The notes beneath the pieces were generated by a model. It was not told the origin of the DNA. It did not search any database and saw nothing but the letters and a program-made list of their open reading frames with translations. From Actinomadura_C alba (lineage in GTDB: Bacteria; Actinomycetota; Actinomycetes; Streptosporangiales; Streptosporangiaceae), in the NCBI RefSeq assembly GCF_039530285.1, contig NZ_BAAAOK010000008.1, positions 310,001-374,000 of the forward strand: a stretch of 64,000 nucleotides of DNA. Reading direction: 5' to 3'. The position numbers were made by a program, and so were the translations under genes. How positions within the stretch are numbered: the first letter of the stretch is position 1; the number at the start of each line of letters is the position of its first letter. Positions 8,865-17,398 of this stretch are shown here, one piece after another.

Positions 8865-10034
8865 ATGAGCCCCGATTTTCCCTCGTACAGCCCCGCAGAG
8901 GAGCATGAGCTCCTCCGGCAGACGGTCCGCGAGCTCGCCGACGCGAAGATCGCGCCGCGGGCAGCGGAGATCGACGAGACCGGCGAGTTCCCTCACGATG
9001 TCCTCGCCGCACTCGTGCAGGCGGACCTGCACGCCGTCCACGTTCCGGAGGCATATGACGGTGCCGGCGCCGACGCTCTCGCCACCGTGATCGTCATCGA
9101 GGAGGTCGCCCGTGCGTGCGCCTCGTCGTCGCTGATCCCGGCGGTGAACAAGCTCGGGACGGTCCCGATTCTGCTTTCCGGATCCGAAGAACTGAAGAAA
9201 CGGTATCTGACGCCGGTGGCGCGAGGCGAAGCGATGTTCTCTTACGCGCTCTCGGAGCCCGAGGCTGGCAGCGACGCCGCCTCGATGAAGACCCGCGCCG
9301 TACGTGACGGCGATCACTGGGTGCTCAACGGCACCAAGATGTGGATCACCAACGCGGGGGTTTCGGACTACTACACGGTCATGGCCGTGACCGATCCCAC
9401 ACTCGGAGCCAAGGGGATCTCCGCCTTCGTGGTGGAGAAGGGCGACGAGGGCGTCTCCTTCGGCGCACCGGAGAAGAAGCTCGGGATCAAGGGGTCCCCG
9501 ACCCGCCAGGTGATCATGGACGATGTCCGGATCCCCGCCGAGCGGATCATCGGTGCGGAGGGCACCGGCTTCAAGACCGCGCTGGCCACGCTCGACCACA
9601 CCCGGATCACCATCGCCGCGCAGGCGCTGGGCATCGCCCAGGGCGCCCTCGACTACGCCGTCGGCTACGTCAAGGAACGCAAGCAGTTCGGCCGGCCCGT
9701 CGCCGACTTCCAGGGCGTGCAGTTCATGGTCGCCGACATGGCGATGAAGATCGAGGCCGCCCGGCAGCTCACCTACCACGCCGCGGTGAAGTCCGAGCGC
9801 GCCATGCACGGCGAGACGATCAAGGACCTCACGTTCGTGTCGTCCGCGTGCAAGTGCCTGGCCTCGGACGTCGCGATGGAGGTCACGACCGACGCGGTGC
9901 AGCTGCTCGGCGGCTACGGCTACGTCAAGGACTACCCGGTCGAGCGCATGATGCGCGACGCCAAGATCACCCAGATCTACGAGGGCACCAACCAGATCCA
10001 GCGCGTCGTCATGGCCCGCCAGATCCTGAAGTAG
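8865..10034 (+). CDS. Acyl-CoA dehydrogenase
   Basis: FAD-dependent acyl-CoA dehydrogenase of 389 residues, the standard length, for the first oxidation step of fatty-acid or branched-chain acyl-CoA breakdown. Recognised by YALSEPEAGSDAASM with KMWITNAG (flavin and substrate contacts), RKQFGRPVADFQ, LLGGYGYVKDYPVERMMRD and the C-terminal IYEGTNQIQRVVMAR. The glutamate in YEGTNQ is the usual catalytic base of short-chain enzymes. There is no ribosome site; TAGCAT seven bases before the ATG suggests a leaderless message. It is divergent from the UDP-glucose dehydrogenase gene and converges on purE with a 10-base gap. Substrate chain length cannot be read from sequence alone. Confidence 0.92.
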   Translation: MSPDFPSYSPAEEHELLRQTVRELADAKIAPRAAEIDETGEFPHDVLAALVQADLHAVHVPEAYDGAGADALATVIVIEEVARACASSSLIPAVNKLGTVPILLSGSEELKKRYLTPVARGEAMFSYALSEPEAGSDAASMKTRAVRDGDHWVLNGTKMWITNAGVSDYYTVMAVTDPTLGAKGISAFVVEKGDEGVSFGAPEKKLGIKGSPTRQVIMDDVRIPAERIIGAEGTGFKTALATLDHTRITIAAQALGIAQGALDYAVGYVKERKQFGRPVADFQGVQFMVADMAMKIEAARQLTYHAAVKSERAMHGETIKDLTFVSSACKCLASDVAMEVTTDAVQLLGGYGYVKDYPVERMMRDAKITQIYEGTNQIQRVVMARQILK

Positions 10035-10044
10035 GCGGGGGCGC

Positions 10045-10545
10045 TCACTGCGAGAGGGAGTCGCGCAGGCGGGCGCCCTTGGCCTTCGCCTGGTCGTACA
10101 GGTCGGCCTGGAACTCGGTCATGCGCCCGCGCAGGTCCTCGTCGGCCGCCGCCAGGATCCGTACGGCCAGCAGGCCGGCGTTGCGCGCGCCCCCGACGGA
10201 CACCGTCGCCACCGGTACACCGGCGGGCATCTGAACGATGGACAGCAGCGAGTCCATGCCGTCGAGGTGCTTCAGCGGCACCGGGACGCCGATCACCGGC
10301 AGCGGCGTCACCGACGCCAGCATGCCGGGCAGGTGGGCCGCCCCGCCCGCCCCCGCGATGATCACGCGCAGCCCGCGCTCGGCGGCGCCCGTGCCGTAGG
10401 CGATCATGTCGTTCGGCATCCGGTGGGCCGACACGACGTCGGCCTCGTAGGGCACGGCGAACTCGTCGAGCGCCTCGGCGGCGGCGCGCATGACGGGCCA
10501 GTCGGAGTCGCTGCCCATGACCAGGCCGACGAGTGGAGCGGTCAC
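10045..10545 (-). CDS. purE: N5-carboxyaminoimidazole ribonucleotide mutase
   Basis: Class I PurE of 166 residues. It converts N5-CAIR, made by PurK, to CAIR in de novo purine synthesis. The substrate loop MGSDSDWPVM, the SAHRMP motif with the catalytic histidine, and GAGGAAHLPGM are all present. The start is a GTG at 10543-10545 that overlaps the purK stop by four bases (GTGA), so the pair is translationally coupled. Confidence 0.95.
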   Translation of the reverse strand: MTAPLVGLVMGSDSDWPVMRAAAEALDEFAVPYEADVVSAHRMPNDMIAYGTGAAERGLRVIIAGAGGAAHLPGMLASVTPLPVIGVPVPLKHLDGMDSLLSIVQMPAGVPVATVSVGGARNAGLLAVRILAAADEDLRGRMTEFQADLYDQAKAKGARLRDSLSQ

Positions 10546-11678
10546 CGGGGGCCTTCCCTGAGGTAGTCGGCGGCGTGCCGCGCGCGTGCCAGGAGGTCGT
10601 CCAGGTCGTCGCCGAGAACGGTCACGTGACCGATCTTGCGGCCCGGACGCACCTCCTTTCCGTAGAAGTGCACCTTGACGCCCGGATCATGGGCCATGAC
10701 GTGGATGTAGCGGTCGTAGACGGCCGGGTCCGCACCGCCGAGGACGTTCGCCATCACGGTGTACGGGGCGGTGGGGGTGGTGGAGCCGAGCGGCAGGTCG
10801 AGCACGGCCCGCAGGTGCTGCTCGAACTGGGAGGTCCGGGAACCCTCGATCGTCCAGTGCCCGGAGTTGTGCGGGCGCATCGCCAGCTCGTTGACGAGGA
10901 TCCCCGAGTCGGTCTCGAACATCTCCACGGCGAGCAGGCCGACCACGCCGAGCCGCTCGGCGATGTCGAGGGCGAGCCCCTGGGCCCGCGCCGCGACCTC
11001 CTCGTCCAGACCGGGCGCCGGGGCGATCACCTCATGGCAGATGCCGTCGCGCTGGACGGTCTCGACGATGGGATAGGCGGCGCCCTGACCGTACGGCGAG
11101 CGGGCGACCAGCGCTGCCAGTTCGCGCCGGAACGGCACGTGCTCCTCGGCCAGCAGTTCCACTCCCCGGGCCACCGCGCCGTCGATCACGTCGCGGGCCT
11201 CGTCCACGGAGTGGAACACCCAGACGCCCTTGCCGTCGTACCCGCCCAAGGCGGCCTTGAGGACGACCGGCCATCCCGTCCGCTCGGCGAAGGCGGCCAG
11301 GTCGGCGGGCTCGCGCACGGGGGAGAACCGGGGGGACGGAACTCCGGCGGCGCTGAGCCGCTCCCGCATGATCAGCTTGTTCTGGGCGTGCAGCAGCGCG
11401 TCCGCCCCGGGCCGGCAGGCGATGCCGCCCGCCTCGAGCGCCCGGATGTGATCGGACGGGACGTGCTCGTGGTCGAAGGTGACGGCGTCACAGCCCTTGG
11501 CGAAGGCGCTCAGGTCGTCGAGTGAGCCATGGTCGCCGATCCGCACGTCCGCGCAGGCACGCGCGGCCGACGCGTGAGCCGAGTCGCTGAGGACCCGCAG
11601 CGTCACGCCGAGCCCGATCGCCGCCTGCTGGGTCATCCGGGCCAGTTGCCCGCCGCCTATCATTCCCACAACCGGCAT
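10542..11678 (-). CDS. purK: 5-(carboxyamino)imidazole ribonucleotide synthase
   Basis: ATP-grasp enzyme of 378 residues that carboxylates AIR with ATP and bicarbonate to N5-CAIR. The N-terminus VVGMIGGGQLARM is the PurK hallmark; GYDGKGVW and the ATP-grasp segment LAVEMFETDSG, NELAMRPHNSGHWTIEG complete it. The ATG at 11676-11678 follows GGAG at eight bases; the frame extends 14 codons upstream without support. It is first gene of purK-purE and divergent from the GtrA-like gene, with about 220 bases between starts. Confidence 0.95.
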   Translation of the reverse strand: MPVVGMIGGGQLARMTQQAAIGLGVTLRVLSDSAHASAARACADVRIGDHGSLDDLSAFAKGCDAVTFDHEHVPSDHIRALEAGGIACRPGADALLHAQNKLIMRERLSAAGVPSPRFSPVREPADLAAFAERTGWPVVLKAALGGYDGKGVWVFHSVDEARDVIDGAVARGVELLAEEHVPFRRELAALVARSPYGQGAAYPIVETVQRDGICHEVIAPAPGLDEEVAARAQGLALDIAERLGVVGLLAVEMFETDSGILVNELAMRPHNSGHWTIEGSRTSQFEQHLRAVLDLPLGSTTPTAPYTVMANVLGGADPAVYDRYIHVMAHDPGVKVHFYGKEVRPGRKIGHVTVLGDDLDDLLARARHAADYLREGPR

Positions 11679-11901
11679 CCGGGTGTCTCCACCGCGCTGA
11701 GCAGGATCTCTCACGTGCACGAGGTTATCCGCCCGCCGAAGATGTGAACGATACGGGGAGGTTCACCGTCCATGTAAGAGGGAAGCAACACACACGCGGG
11801 TGGCGATCAGACACAGAGGCAATGCAGCACGGCCATCTCGCTCAGCCTCTATCCTCGATGTGCCGCAATGTGCTGGTATCCCGAAGGGACGGTCCGTCTC
11901 C

Positions 11902-12501
11902 GTGAGCTTTGTCGTCAATCTCTACCGACGGTTCGCGCGTCTCGCGCACGAGCTCGCGAAGTTCGGCAGCGTAGGGGCCATCGCCTTCGTCATCACCATC
12001 GGCACCGGCAACATCCTGCACGCCGGTCTGGATGTGGGCCCGCTCACGTCCAACGGGGTCGCGACCGTGGTCTCCACCACGTTCGCGTACTTCGCGAACC
12101 GGCACTGGACCTTCCGGCACCGGGACCGTACGGGGCTCGGCCGTGAGTACGCCCTGTTCTTCGGGCTCAACGGCATCGGCCTGGTGATCACCCAGTTGTT
12201 CATCGGATTCACCTACTACGTGCTCGACCAGCGCAACCCGATCGCCTTCAACGTCTCACTGATCATCGGCACGGGAGTGGCCACACTGTTCCGCTTCTGG
12301 TCGTACAAGAAGTGGGTGTTCCTCCCCATGTCGGCACCGCCGGTGGACGCGCACACGGGGCTGCCGGGGACCGGCGGTGCCCCGCAGACGGCGACGCACG
12401 TTCCCGGCGACCGCCCGGCCTGGGGCCACGACGAGCGCCGCCCGCCCGCCGACGTCGGCCACGTTGAGTTGCACTCGGGGCAGGTCACGCGGGCCCGATG
12501 A
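11902..12501 (+). CDS. GtrA family membrane protein
   Basis: Predicted four-helix membrane protein of the GtrA/DPMS family, which flips or helps transfer polyprenyl-phosphate sugars. The helices fall within the first 145 residues: FGSVGAIAFVITIG, VATVVSTTFAYFANRHWTF, ALFFGLNGIGLVITQLFIGF and FNVSLIIGTGVATLFRFWSYKKWVF. NRHWTF and RFWSYKKWVF are typical family ends. A hydrophilic, Pro/Gly/His-rich tail of about 50 residues follows, longer than usual. The GTG start at 11902 is a best estimate because upstream in-frame sequence is not GtrA-like. The 3' end overlaps the convergent histidine kinase gene by 17 bases. Confidence 0.8.
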   Translation: MSFVVNLYRRFARLAHELAKFGSVGAIAFVITIGTGNILHAGLDVGPLTSNGVATVVSTTFAYFANRHWTFRHRDRTGLGREYALFFGLNGIGLVITQLFIGFTYYVLDQRNPIAFNVSLIIGTGVATLFRFWSYKKWVFLPMSAPPVDAHTGLPGTGGAPQTATHVPGDRPAWGHDERRPPADVGHVELHSGQVTRAR

Positions 12502-13762
12502 CGAGCCGCTCCCCCGCCGCCCGGACGTCGGCGGCCTCCCTCAAGAAGATCGCGAACACCGCCGGGCGGGCACGTACGAGTTCCAGCCGCCCCCCATCGA
12601 CGGCGACGAGCGAGCGGGCCAGGTAGAGCCCGAGGCCGGTGCCCTCGCCGCTGCTCACACTGCGGTCGAAGACCTTGCGCTCCAGATCGGGCGGCACCCC
12701 CGGGCCCTCATCGCCGATCTCCACGACCACCGATCCGGCGGTGAGCTTGGTGCACAGGGTGACCCTTCCGGCGCCGTGCACGAGCGAGTTGTCCAGCAAA
12801 GTCGCGATGATCTGGGAGAGCCCGGCCCTGGTCACCACCGCGACGAGCCCCCGTTCCCCGGTGACCTCGACCCGTCGGCCGTCCCGCTGGAAGATCGGCT
12901 GCCACTCCTCGACCTGCTGCGCCACGATGTCGTCGACGGCCACCGCGGTCGCGGCGCCCGTACGGTCGTGCCGCGCGCGGGCGAGGAGCTGCTCGACGAC
13001 GGCGACGAGCCGCTCCGCCTGGGCCAGCGCCGCCGCGCCCTCCTCACGGACCAGGTCGGGGTAGTCCGCCGCCTCGACCATCTCCTCGAGCCGCATCGAC
13101 AGCGCGGTGAGCGGTGTGCGGAGCTGGTGGCTCGCGTCGGAGGCGAACTCGCGGCTCGCGGCCAGCAGGTCGGCGATCCGCACGGCGCTGCGGTCGAGCA
13201 CCTCCGCGACCCGGTCGACCTCGGGGATCCCGTACCGCCTGCGGCGGGGCCGGGCGTCGCCGGATCCGAGGCGGTCGGCGGTCTCGGCCAGATCGATGAG
13301 CGGCACGGTGAGTTTGCGTGCCTGGAACACGGCGAGCGCGATCGTCACCGCGATGCCGAGCACGACGAGGGCCGCGATGAGCAGCAGCGACCGCAGCGCC
13401 TCGTTCTCCACGTCCTGGGCGTTCTGTGAGACGTCGACGTGGATGCCGCCGGCCGCACGCGAGTCGGTGAGCCGCTGCCCGCGGCTCGGCGGCACCGTTC
13501 CCGCCGTCACCACGGAGGCGTTCGGCAAGATGATCACAACGTAGCGACCGGGGAACTCATGCCCGATCTGCTCCGAGGTGATGGGTTGTCGGGAGTCCCA
13601 GCGCAGCTGCACTCCAGCGAGAATGATCGCCGCCTCTCGCTGGAGCGACTGCTCCGCCTCCTCATAGATCAGTTTGTGCGTCGAATAGGCGAGGGGGATA
13701 CCGAGCAGCAGGATCGCGACGATCGCCACCGCGAACGTCGACACGAGCAGCCGGCGCCTCAT
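12485..13762 (-). CDS. Two-component sensor histidine kinase
   Basis: Membrane sensor kinase of 425 residues. Two membrane helices (about 7-27 and 128-148) bracket a roughly 100-residue extracytoplasmic domain; HAMP and dimerisation segments follow, with the phosphoacceptor in ASHQLRTPL. ATP-binding motifs are TLLDNSLVHGAG (N box), EIGDEGPGVP (G1) and GEGTGLGLYLAR (G2). The ATG at 13760-13762 is five bases after AGGAG; a TTG directly upstream is less likely. The response regulator gene lies upstream on the same strand with an 81-base gap. The signal is unknown; the shape resembles MprB/CseC-type envelope-stress kinases. Confidence 0.9.
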   Translation of the reverse strand: MRRRLLVSTFAVAIVAILLLGIPLAYSTHKLIYEEAEQSLQREAAIILAGVQLRWDSRQPITSEQIGHEFPGRYVVIILPNASVVTAGTVPPSRGQRLTDSRAAGGIHVDVSQNAQDVENEALRSLLLIAALVVLGIAVTIALAVFQARKLTVPLIDLAETADRLGSGDARPRRRRYGIPEVDRVAEVLDRSAVRIADLLAASREFASDASHQLRTPLTALSMRLEEMVEAADYPDLVREEGAAALAQAERLVAVVEQLLARARHDRTGAATAVAVDDIVAQQVEEWQPIFQRDGRRVEVTGERGLVAVVTRAGLSQIIATLLDNSLVHGAGRVTLCTKLTAGSVVVEIGDEGPGVPPDLERKVFDRSVSSGEGTGLGLYLARSLVAVDGGRLELVRARPAVFAIFLREAADVRAAGERLVIGPA

Positions 13763-13843
13763 CAAGGCTCCTTCCGCTATGGACGAATATGGGGTTGCAC
13801 CGTGATCGCGCGGTCGTCATGCCGGATCGCGGCGGCCGACGGG

Positions 13844-14515
13844 CTAGTCACCGCGTTCGAAGCGGAAACCGACCCCTCGCACCGTCGTTATGTAACGGGG
13901 GCTGGCGGCGTCGTCGCCGAGCTTCCGCCGCAACCACGAGATGTGCATGTCCAGCGTCTTCGTCGACCCCCACCAGTTCGTGTCCCACACCTCCCTCATG
14001 ATCTGTTCCCGCGTGACGACCTTGCCCGCGTCGCGGACCAGGACCCGCAGGAGATCGAATTCCTTCGTGGTGAGCTGGAGCTCCTGCTCACCCATCCAGG
14101 CCCGGCGGGACTCGGCGTCGATCCGGACGCCCTGAACGATCGGCGTCTCGGTGCTGCCCCTGCGGAGCAGCGCGCGGACCCGCGCGAGCAGTTCGGCCAG
14201 CCGGAATGGCTTGGTGACGTAGTCATCCGCACCGGCGTCGAGCCCGACGACGGTGTCCACCTCGTCGGCGCGTGCGGTGAGGATGAGAATCGGCACCCCG
14301 TGCCCTTCGGAGCGCACGCGGCGTGCGACTTCGAGCCCGTCGAGCTCGGGCAGGCCGAGATCGAGGACAATGAGATCCACACCGCCCCCGAGCGCTCGCT
14401 CCAGGGCCTGAGGCCCATCGGGGCTGACTTCAACGTTGTACCCCTCCCGTCGCAACGCGCGAGCAAGGGGCTCAGAGATGGACGTGTCGTCCTCGGCGAG
14501 CAGTACTGAGGTCAT
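13844..14515 (-). CDS. OmpR/PhoB-family response regulator
   Basis: Response regulator of 223 residues, partner of the downstream kinase. The receiver domain has the acidic pair at 9-10, phosphoacceptor Asp52 in VLDLGLP, Thr80 and Lys102 in VTKPF. A winged-helix DNA-binding domain occupies about 130-220, ending in YITTVRGVGFRF. A TACGAT element six bases before the ATG and the absence of a ribosome site suggest a leaderless message. Confidence 0.93.
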   Translation of the reverse strand: MTSVLLAEDDTSISEPLARALRREGYNVEVSPDGPQALERALGGGVDLIVLDLGLPELDGLEVARRVRSEGHGVPILILTARADEVDTVVGLDAGADDYVTKPFRLAELLARVRALLRRGSTETPIVQGVRIDAESRRAWMGEQELQLTTKEFDLLRVLVRDAGKVVTREQIMREVWDTNWWGSTKTLDMHISWLRRKLGDDAASPRYITTVRGVGFRFERGD

Positions 14516-14521
14516 GTCCCG

Positions 14522-14527
14522 ATCGTA
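14522..14527 (-). promoter_or_regulatory. Candidate leaderless promoter -10 element
   Basis: TACGAT on the minus strand, six bases before the ATG of the response regulator. There is no ribosome site between them. Confidence 0.45.
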
Positions 14528-14793
14528 GGACTATTCAAGAACGTTTCCCGCTTAGTGCGAGCGCCTTGACCTGCGGTTTAACACTCGTAGTACTTGCTTG
14601 AACACGGCTGAAGCAGCTTTAACCAGATACAACCGCCCATGTCGAAGTCGTCACCGAACGTGACTCGGGTGCAGCGTCGCCCCGGAGCGGCCGGACCGCC
14701 GCACCGCGGCCCGAGCCCCTCAAAGATCTTCACAAACGGGAACGAGTCCCACCCGAGGCCCCAGACTGGCCATAATCGCCGTAGTGGGCTAAC

Positions 14794-14812
14794 TTAGGGG
14801 AGGCTTACCTAA
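14794..14812 (+). promoter_or_regulatory. Iron box (IdeR/DmdR-type operator)
   Basis: TTAGGGGAGGCTTACCTAA, a 19-base interrupted palindrome that differs from the actinobacterial DtxR-family consensus (TTAGGTTAGGCTAACCTAA) at only three positions. It lies 45 bases before the bfd start. It is expected to bind an Fe2+-loaded DtxR-family regulator; whether it represses or activates cannot be told from sequence. Confidence 0.85.
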
Positions 14813-14857
14813 AGGGGGCCCGTTGACCGGGCTCGGGACCGAGAGGCACTTCACCGG

Positions 14858-15091
14858 ATGTACGTCTGCATCTGCCACGCCGTCACTGAAGACGACGTAC
14901 GTGGCCGCATCACCGCCGGAGCCGCCTCGGTCAAGGAGGTCCGCGCGGCCTGCGGGATGCCGCCCGGCTGCGGCTCCTGCACCAAGCGGCTGTGCGCCCT
15001 GGTCAGCGAGCGCCGGGCACCGGACCTCCTCGCGGACGACCTTTCGGGCACGCTCGCCGGCCTCGACGCCGAGGTCGGCACGGCCGCCTGA
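14858..15091 (+). CDS. bfd: Bacterioferritin-associated ferredoxin-like [2Fe-2S] protein
   Basis: Small iron-sulfur protein of 77 residues that in this family donates electrons to bacterioferritin to release stored iron. Cysteines at 4, 6, 38 and 41 (CIC near the N-terminus and GCGSC) match the four cluster ligands of E. coli Bfd in position. Cys32 and Cys46 are extra. The ATG at 14858 begins MYVCICHAV as expected for the family. The iron box upstream and bacterioferritin gene downstream (97 bases away, same strand) support iron-store handling. Confidence 0.9.
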   Translation: MYVCICHAVTEDDVRGRITAGAASVKEVRAACGMPPGCGSCTKRLCALVSERRAPDLLADDLSGTLAGLDAEVGTAA

Positions 15092-15188
15092 TCCGGCCAC
15101 GGCCGGGGGCGGCGTTCCGGGCCGCGTACCGCCGATCATGGGAGGCGAGGCTGCCATTCCGGCGCCGGTCATGCCACGATTGGACGGT

Positions 15189-15668
15189 ATGGAAGGCGAC
15201 AAGGACATCATCGCGCTGCTCAACGAGCAGCTGACCGCAGAGCTCACCGCGATCAACCAGTACTTCCTGCACGCGAAGATGCAGCAGAACTGGGGCTTCA
15301 CCCGCCTCGCCGAACACACCCGCGCCGAGTCCTTCGACGAGATGCGGCACGCCGAGCGGCTGACCGACCGCATCCTCTTCCTCGAGGGGCTTCCGAACTA
15401 CCAGAAGCTGGGCACCCTGCGCATCGGGCAGACCGTCGTCGAACAGCTGAAGGCCGACATGGCCGTCGAACTCGAGGCGGTGGCGCGCCTGCGGCCCGGC
15501 ATCGAGCTCATGCGCTCGCGCGGCGACGTCACGTCGGCGCGCATCTTCGAGGACATCCTCGCGGATGAGGAAGAGCACCTGGACTACCTCGAGACCGAAC
15601 TGCAGCTCGTCGAGACGCTGGGCGAGCCGCTCTACCTGCAGCGTTACGCCGAACCGCCGAGCGCGTAA
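15189..15668 (+). CDS. bfr: Bacterioferritin
   Basis: Heme-containing iron-storage ferritin subunit of 159 residues, which assembles into a 24-mer. All ferroxidase ligands are at the classical positions: Glu18, Glu51, His54, Glu94, Glu127 and His130, with the heme ligand Met52. The N-terminal LLNEQLTAELTAINQYFLHA is diagnostic. The ATG at 15189 gives the canonical MxGD start; an ATG 18 bases upstream is in frame but atypical. Probably co-transcribed with bfd and so under the same iron box. Confidence 0.95.
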   Translation: MEGDKDIIALLNEQLTAELTAINQYFLHAKMQQNWGFTRLAEHTRAESFDEMRHAERLTDRILFLEGLPNYQKLGTLRIGQTVVEQLKADMAVELEAVARLRPGIELMRSRGDVTSARIFEDILADEEEHLDYLETELQLVETLGEPLYLQRYAEPPSA

Positions 15669-15697
15669 CCCGCGACGGGCGCCGCGCCCTCGGCACG

Positions 15698-15711
15698 CCC
15701 GCTCCGGCGGG
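15698..15711. terminator. Weak terminator-like hairpin after bfr
   Basis: A 5-bp stem CCCGC/GCGGG with a TCCG loop, 30 bases after the bfr stop and flanked by GC-rich sequence. It is short and without a U run. Confidence 0.3.
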
Positions 15712-15823
15712 ACGCCAAGGGCCGTCTTACTTGTACCTTAAAATCGGACGTCTACCGTTATCTGACCGTTGCGCAAGATTTACCAATGTGGCGCGAGCGT
15801 CACGTGGGGGCGGAGGAACCGGC

Positions 15824-17356
15824 GTGGCCGACCATGTGGAGATCGAGCGGAAGTACGACGCCGAGTCCGACTTCGTCTTGCCGGACCTGAGCGACGTACC
15901 CGGCGTTCACGCGGTCGGTGAACCCCAGACGCACCTTCTCGTGGCGAAGTACTTCGACACTCCAGATCTCCGGCTGGCGGCCCGCGGCATCACCCTCCGC
16001 CGCCGCCGTGGCGGTGACGACGCGGGCTGGCACCTGAAGATGCCGGTCGGACCGGACACCAAGAAGGAACTGCGCGCGCCGCTCGGCCGGGCCCAGGTCG
16101 TCCCCGCCCGGCTCGCCGGCCTGGTCTCGGCGCACACCCGCGGCGAGCCGCTCCAGCCGGTGGCGACCCTCGAGACGGGCCGTACGGTCATCCGGCTGCT
16201 CGGCCCGGACGGCGAGGTCCTCGCCGAGGTGGCCGACGACGCCGTGGCCGGACAGGTGATCGCCGGTGCCGACGGTGAGAGCGGCGGCCCGCCCTCCGGA
16301 GGAACGTGGCGCGAGATCGAGGTCGAGCTCGTCGACGGGCCGGCGGCCCTGCTGAAGGCCGTGGGCAAGCGGGTGCGCAAGGCCGGCGCGCGCAAGGCCG
16401 AATCCGCCTCCAAGCTGGGGAGGGTGCTCGAGCCGGTGTTGGCACGCGGCCGGGAACAGCGGCCACCGGCCACCGGTCCCGCCCAGGGCACCGCCGGTGC
16501 CGCCCTCACGGCCTATCTGGCCGCGCAGGTCGACGCGCTGCTCGCACACGACCCCAAGGCCCGGCTGGCCGAGTACGACGCCGTGCACAAGATGCGGGTG
16601 TCGGTGCGCCGGATCCGCAGCGCGCTGAAGAGCTACCGGCCGGTGCTGGACCGGAGCCGCACCGACGCGCTGCGGCCCGAGCTGAAATGGCTGGCCGACG
16701 AGCTCGGTGCGGTCCGCGACCTCGAAGTGCTGCGCGAGCGCTTCACCGGCCGCCTCGACGCGCTGCCCGCGGATCTGGCCGCGCATCAGGGGTGGCTCGA
16801 CGCCCTGCGGAACCAGGAGACCGCCGCCTACCGCCGGCTCAACACGGCCCTGGGAGAGCCCCGCTACTTCCGGCTGCTCGACGCCCTCGACGAGCTGCTC
16901 GCCGACCCACCGCTCACCGACCGGGCCGACCGCGAGGCGGCCAAGGAGCTGCGGAGGCTGGTACGGCAGGCCTGGCGCAAGCTGCAGCGCGCCTATGACG
17001 GCATCGAGGCGGCCCCGCCGGAGGAACGCGACACCGCTCGGCACGAGACCCGCAAGGAGGCGAAGCGGGCCCGCTACGCGGCCGAGGCCGCCCAGGGGGT
17101 ACTGGGCAAGCCGGCCGCCACCGTCGCCGCGAACGCCCAGGCGATGCAGGACGTGCTGGGCCGGTTCCAGGACGGCGTGATCGCCCAGGAGCACCTCGCC
17201 CGGATCGCCGCCGACTCGACCGATCCGCGCGAGGCGTTCACGCTGGGTGCGCTGTACGAGATCGAACGGGCCGAGGCGAGGTCCGCGCTGAACGACGTGG
17301 CCGCGACGTGGGCCAAGGCGGGCGACCCCGCCGCGCTGAACGCCCTGCGCCTCTAA
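15824..17356 (+). CDS. CYTH and CHAD domain protein
   Basis: Protein of 510 residues with an N-terminal CYTH domain (about 1-200) and a C-terminal CHAD domain (about 225-500). The CYTH signature VEIERKYD near the start is followed by GITLRRRRGG and HLKMP, basic and acidic residues of the triphosphate tunnel. The CHAD part is alpha-helical with HKMRVSVRRIRSAL and HETRKEAKRARYAAE, conserved His and basic residues thought to bind polyphosphate. CYTH enzymes often act on tripolyphosphate or ATP; CHAD domains target polyphosphate granules. The GTG at 15824 follows GGAGGAA at six bases. Its proximity to ppk1 (about 4.4 kb) fits polyphosphate metabolism. Exact catalysis is not known. Confidence 0.88.
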   Translation: MADHVEIERKYDAESDFVLPDLSDVPGVHAVGEPQTHLLVAKYFDTPDLRLAARGITLRRRRGGDDAGWHLKMPVGPDTKKELRAPLGRAQVVPARLAGLVSAHTRGEPLQPVATLETGRTVIRLLGPDGEVLAEVADDAVAGQVIAGADGESGGPPSGGTWREIEVELVDGPAALLKAVGKRVRKAGARKAESASKLGRVLEPVLARGREQRPPATGPAQGTAGAALTAYLAAQVDALLAHDPKARLAEYDAVHKMRVSVRRIRSALKSYRPVLDRSRTDALRPELKWLADELGAVRDLEVLRERFTGRLDALPADLAAHQGWLDALRNQETAAYRRLNTALGEPRYFRLLDALDELLADPPLTDRADREAAKELRRLVRQAWRKLQRAYDGIEAAPPEERDTARHETRKEAKRARYAAEAAQGVLGKPAATVAANAQAMQDVLGRFQDGVIAQEHLARIAADSTDPREAFTLGALYEIERAEARSALNDVAATWAKAGDPAALNALRL

Positions 17357-17398
17357 CCGCTGCCCGAGCCGGGCCGCCGACCCGACTCATCGGGCGGT

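Larger units (their letters stand above)
14516..14857. other. Intergenic region, regulator to bfd
   Basis: 342 bases without a gene between divergent starts. It contains the -10 element of the response regulator gene at one end and the iron box at the other. CATAAT near 14770 could serve as a -10 element for bfd. Nothing else is recognised. Confidence 0.6.

Noticed and set aside
8797..9054. Upstream extension of the UDP-glucose dehydrogenase gene
   Set aside because: It would overlap the acyl-CoA dehydrogenase gene. The TTG at 8794-8796 has an AGGAG and gives the exact family N-terminus.
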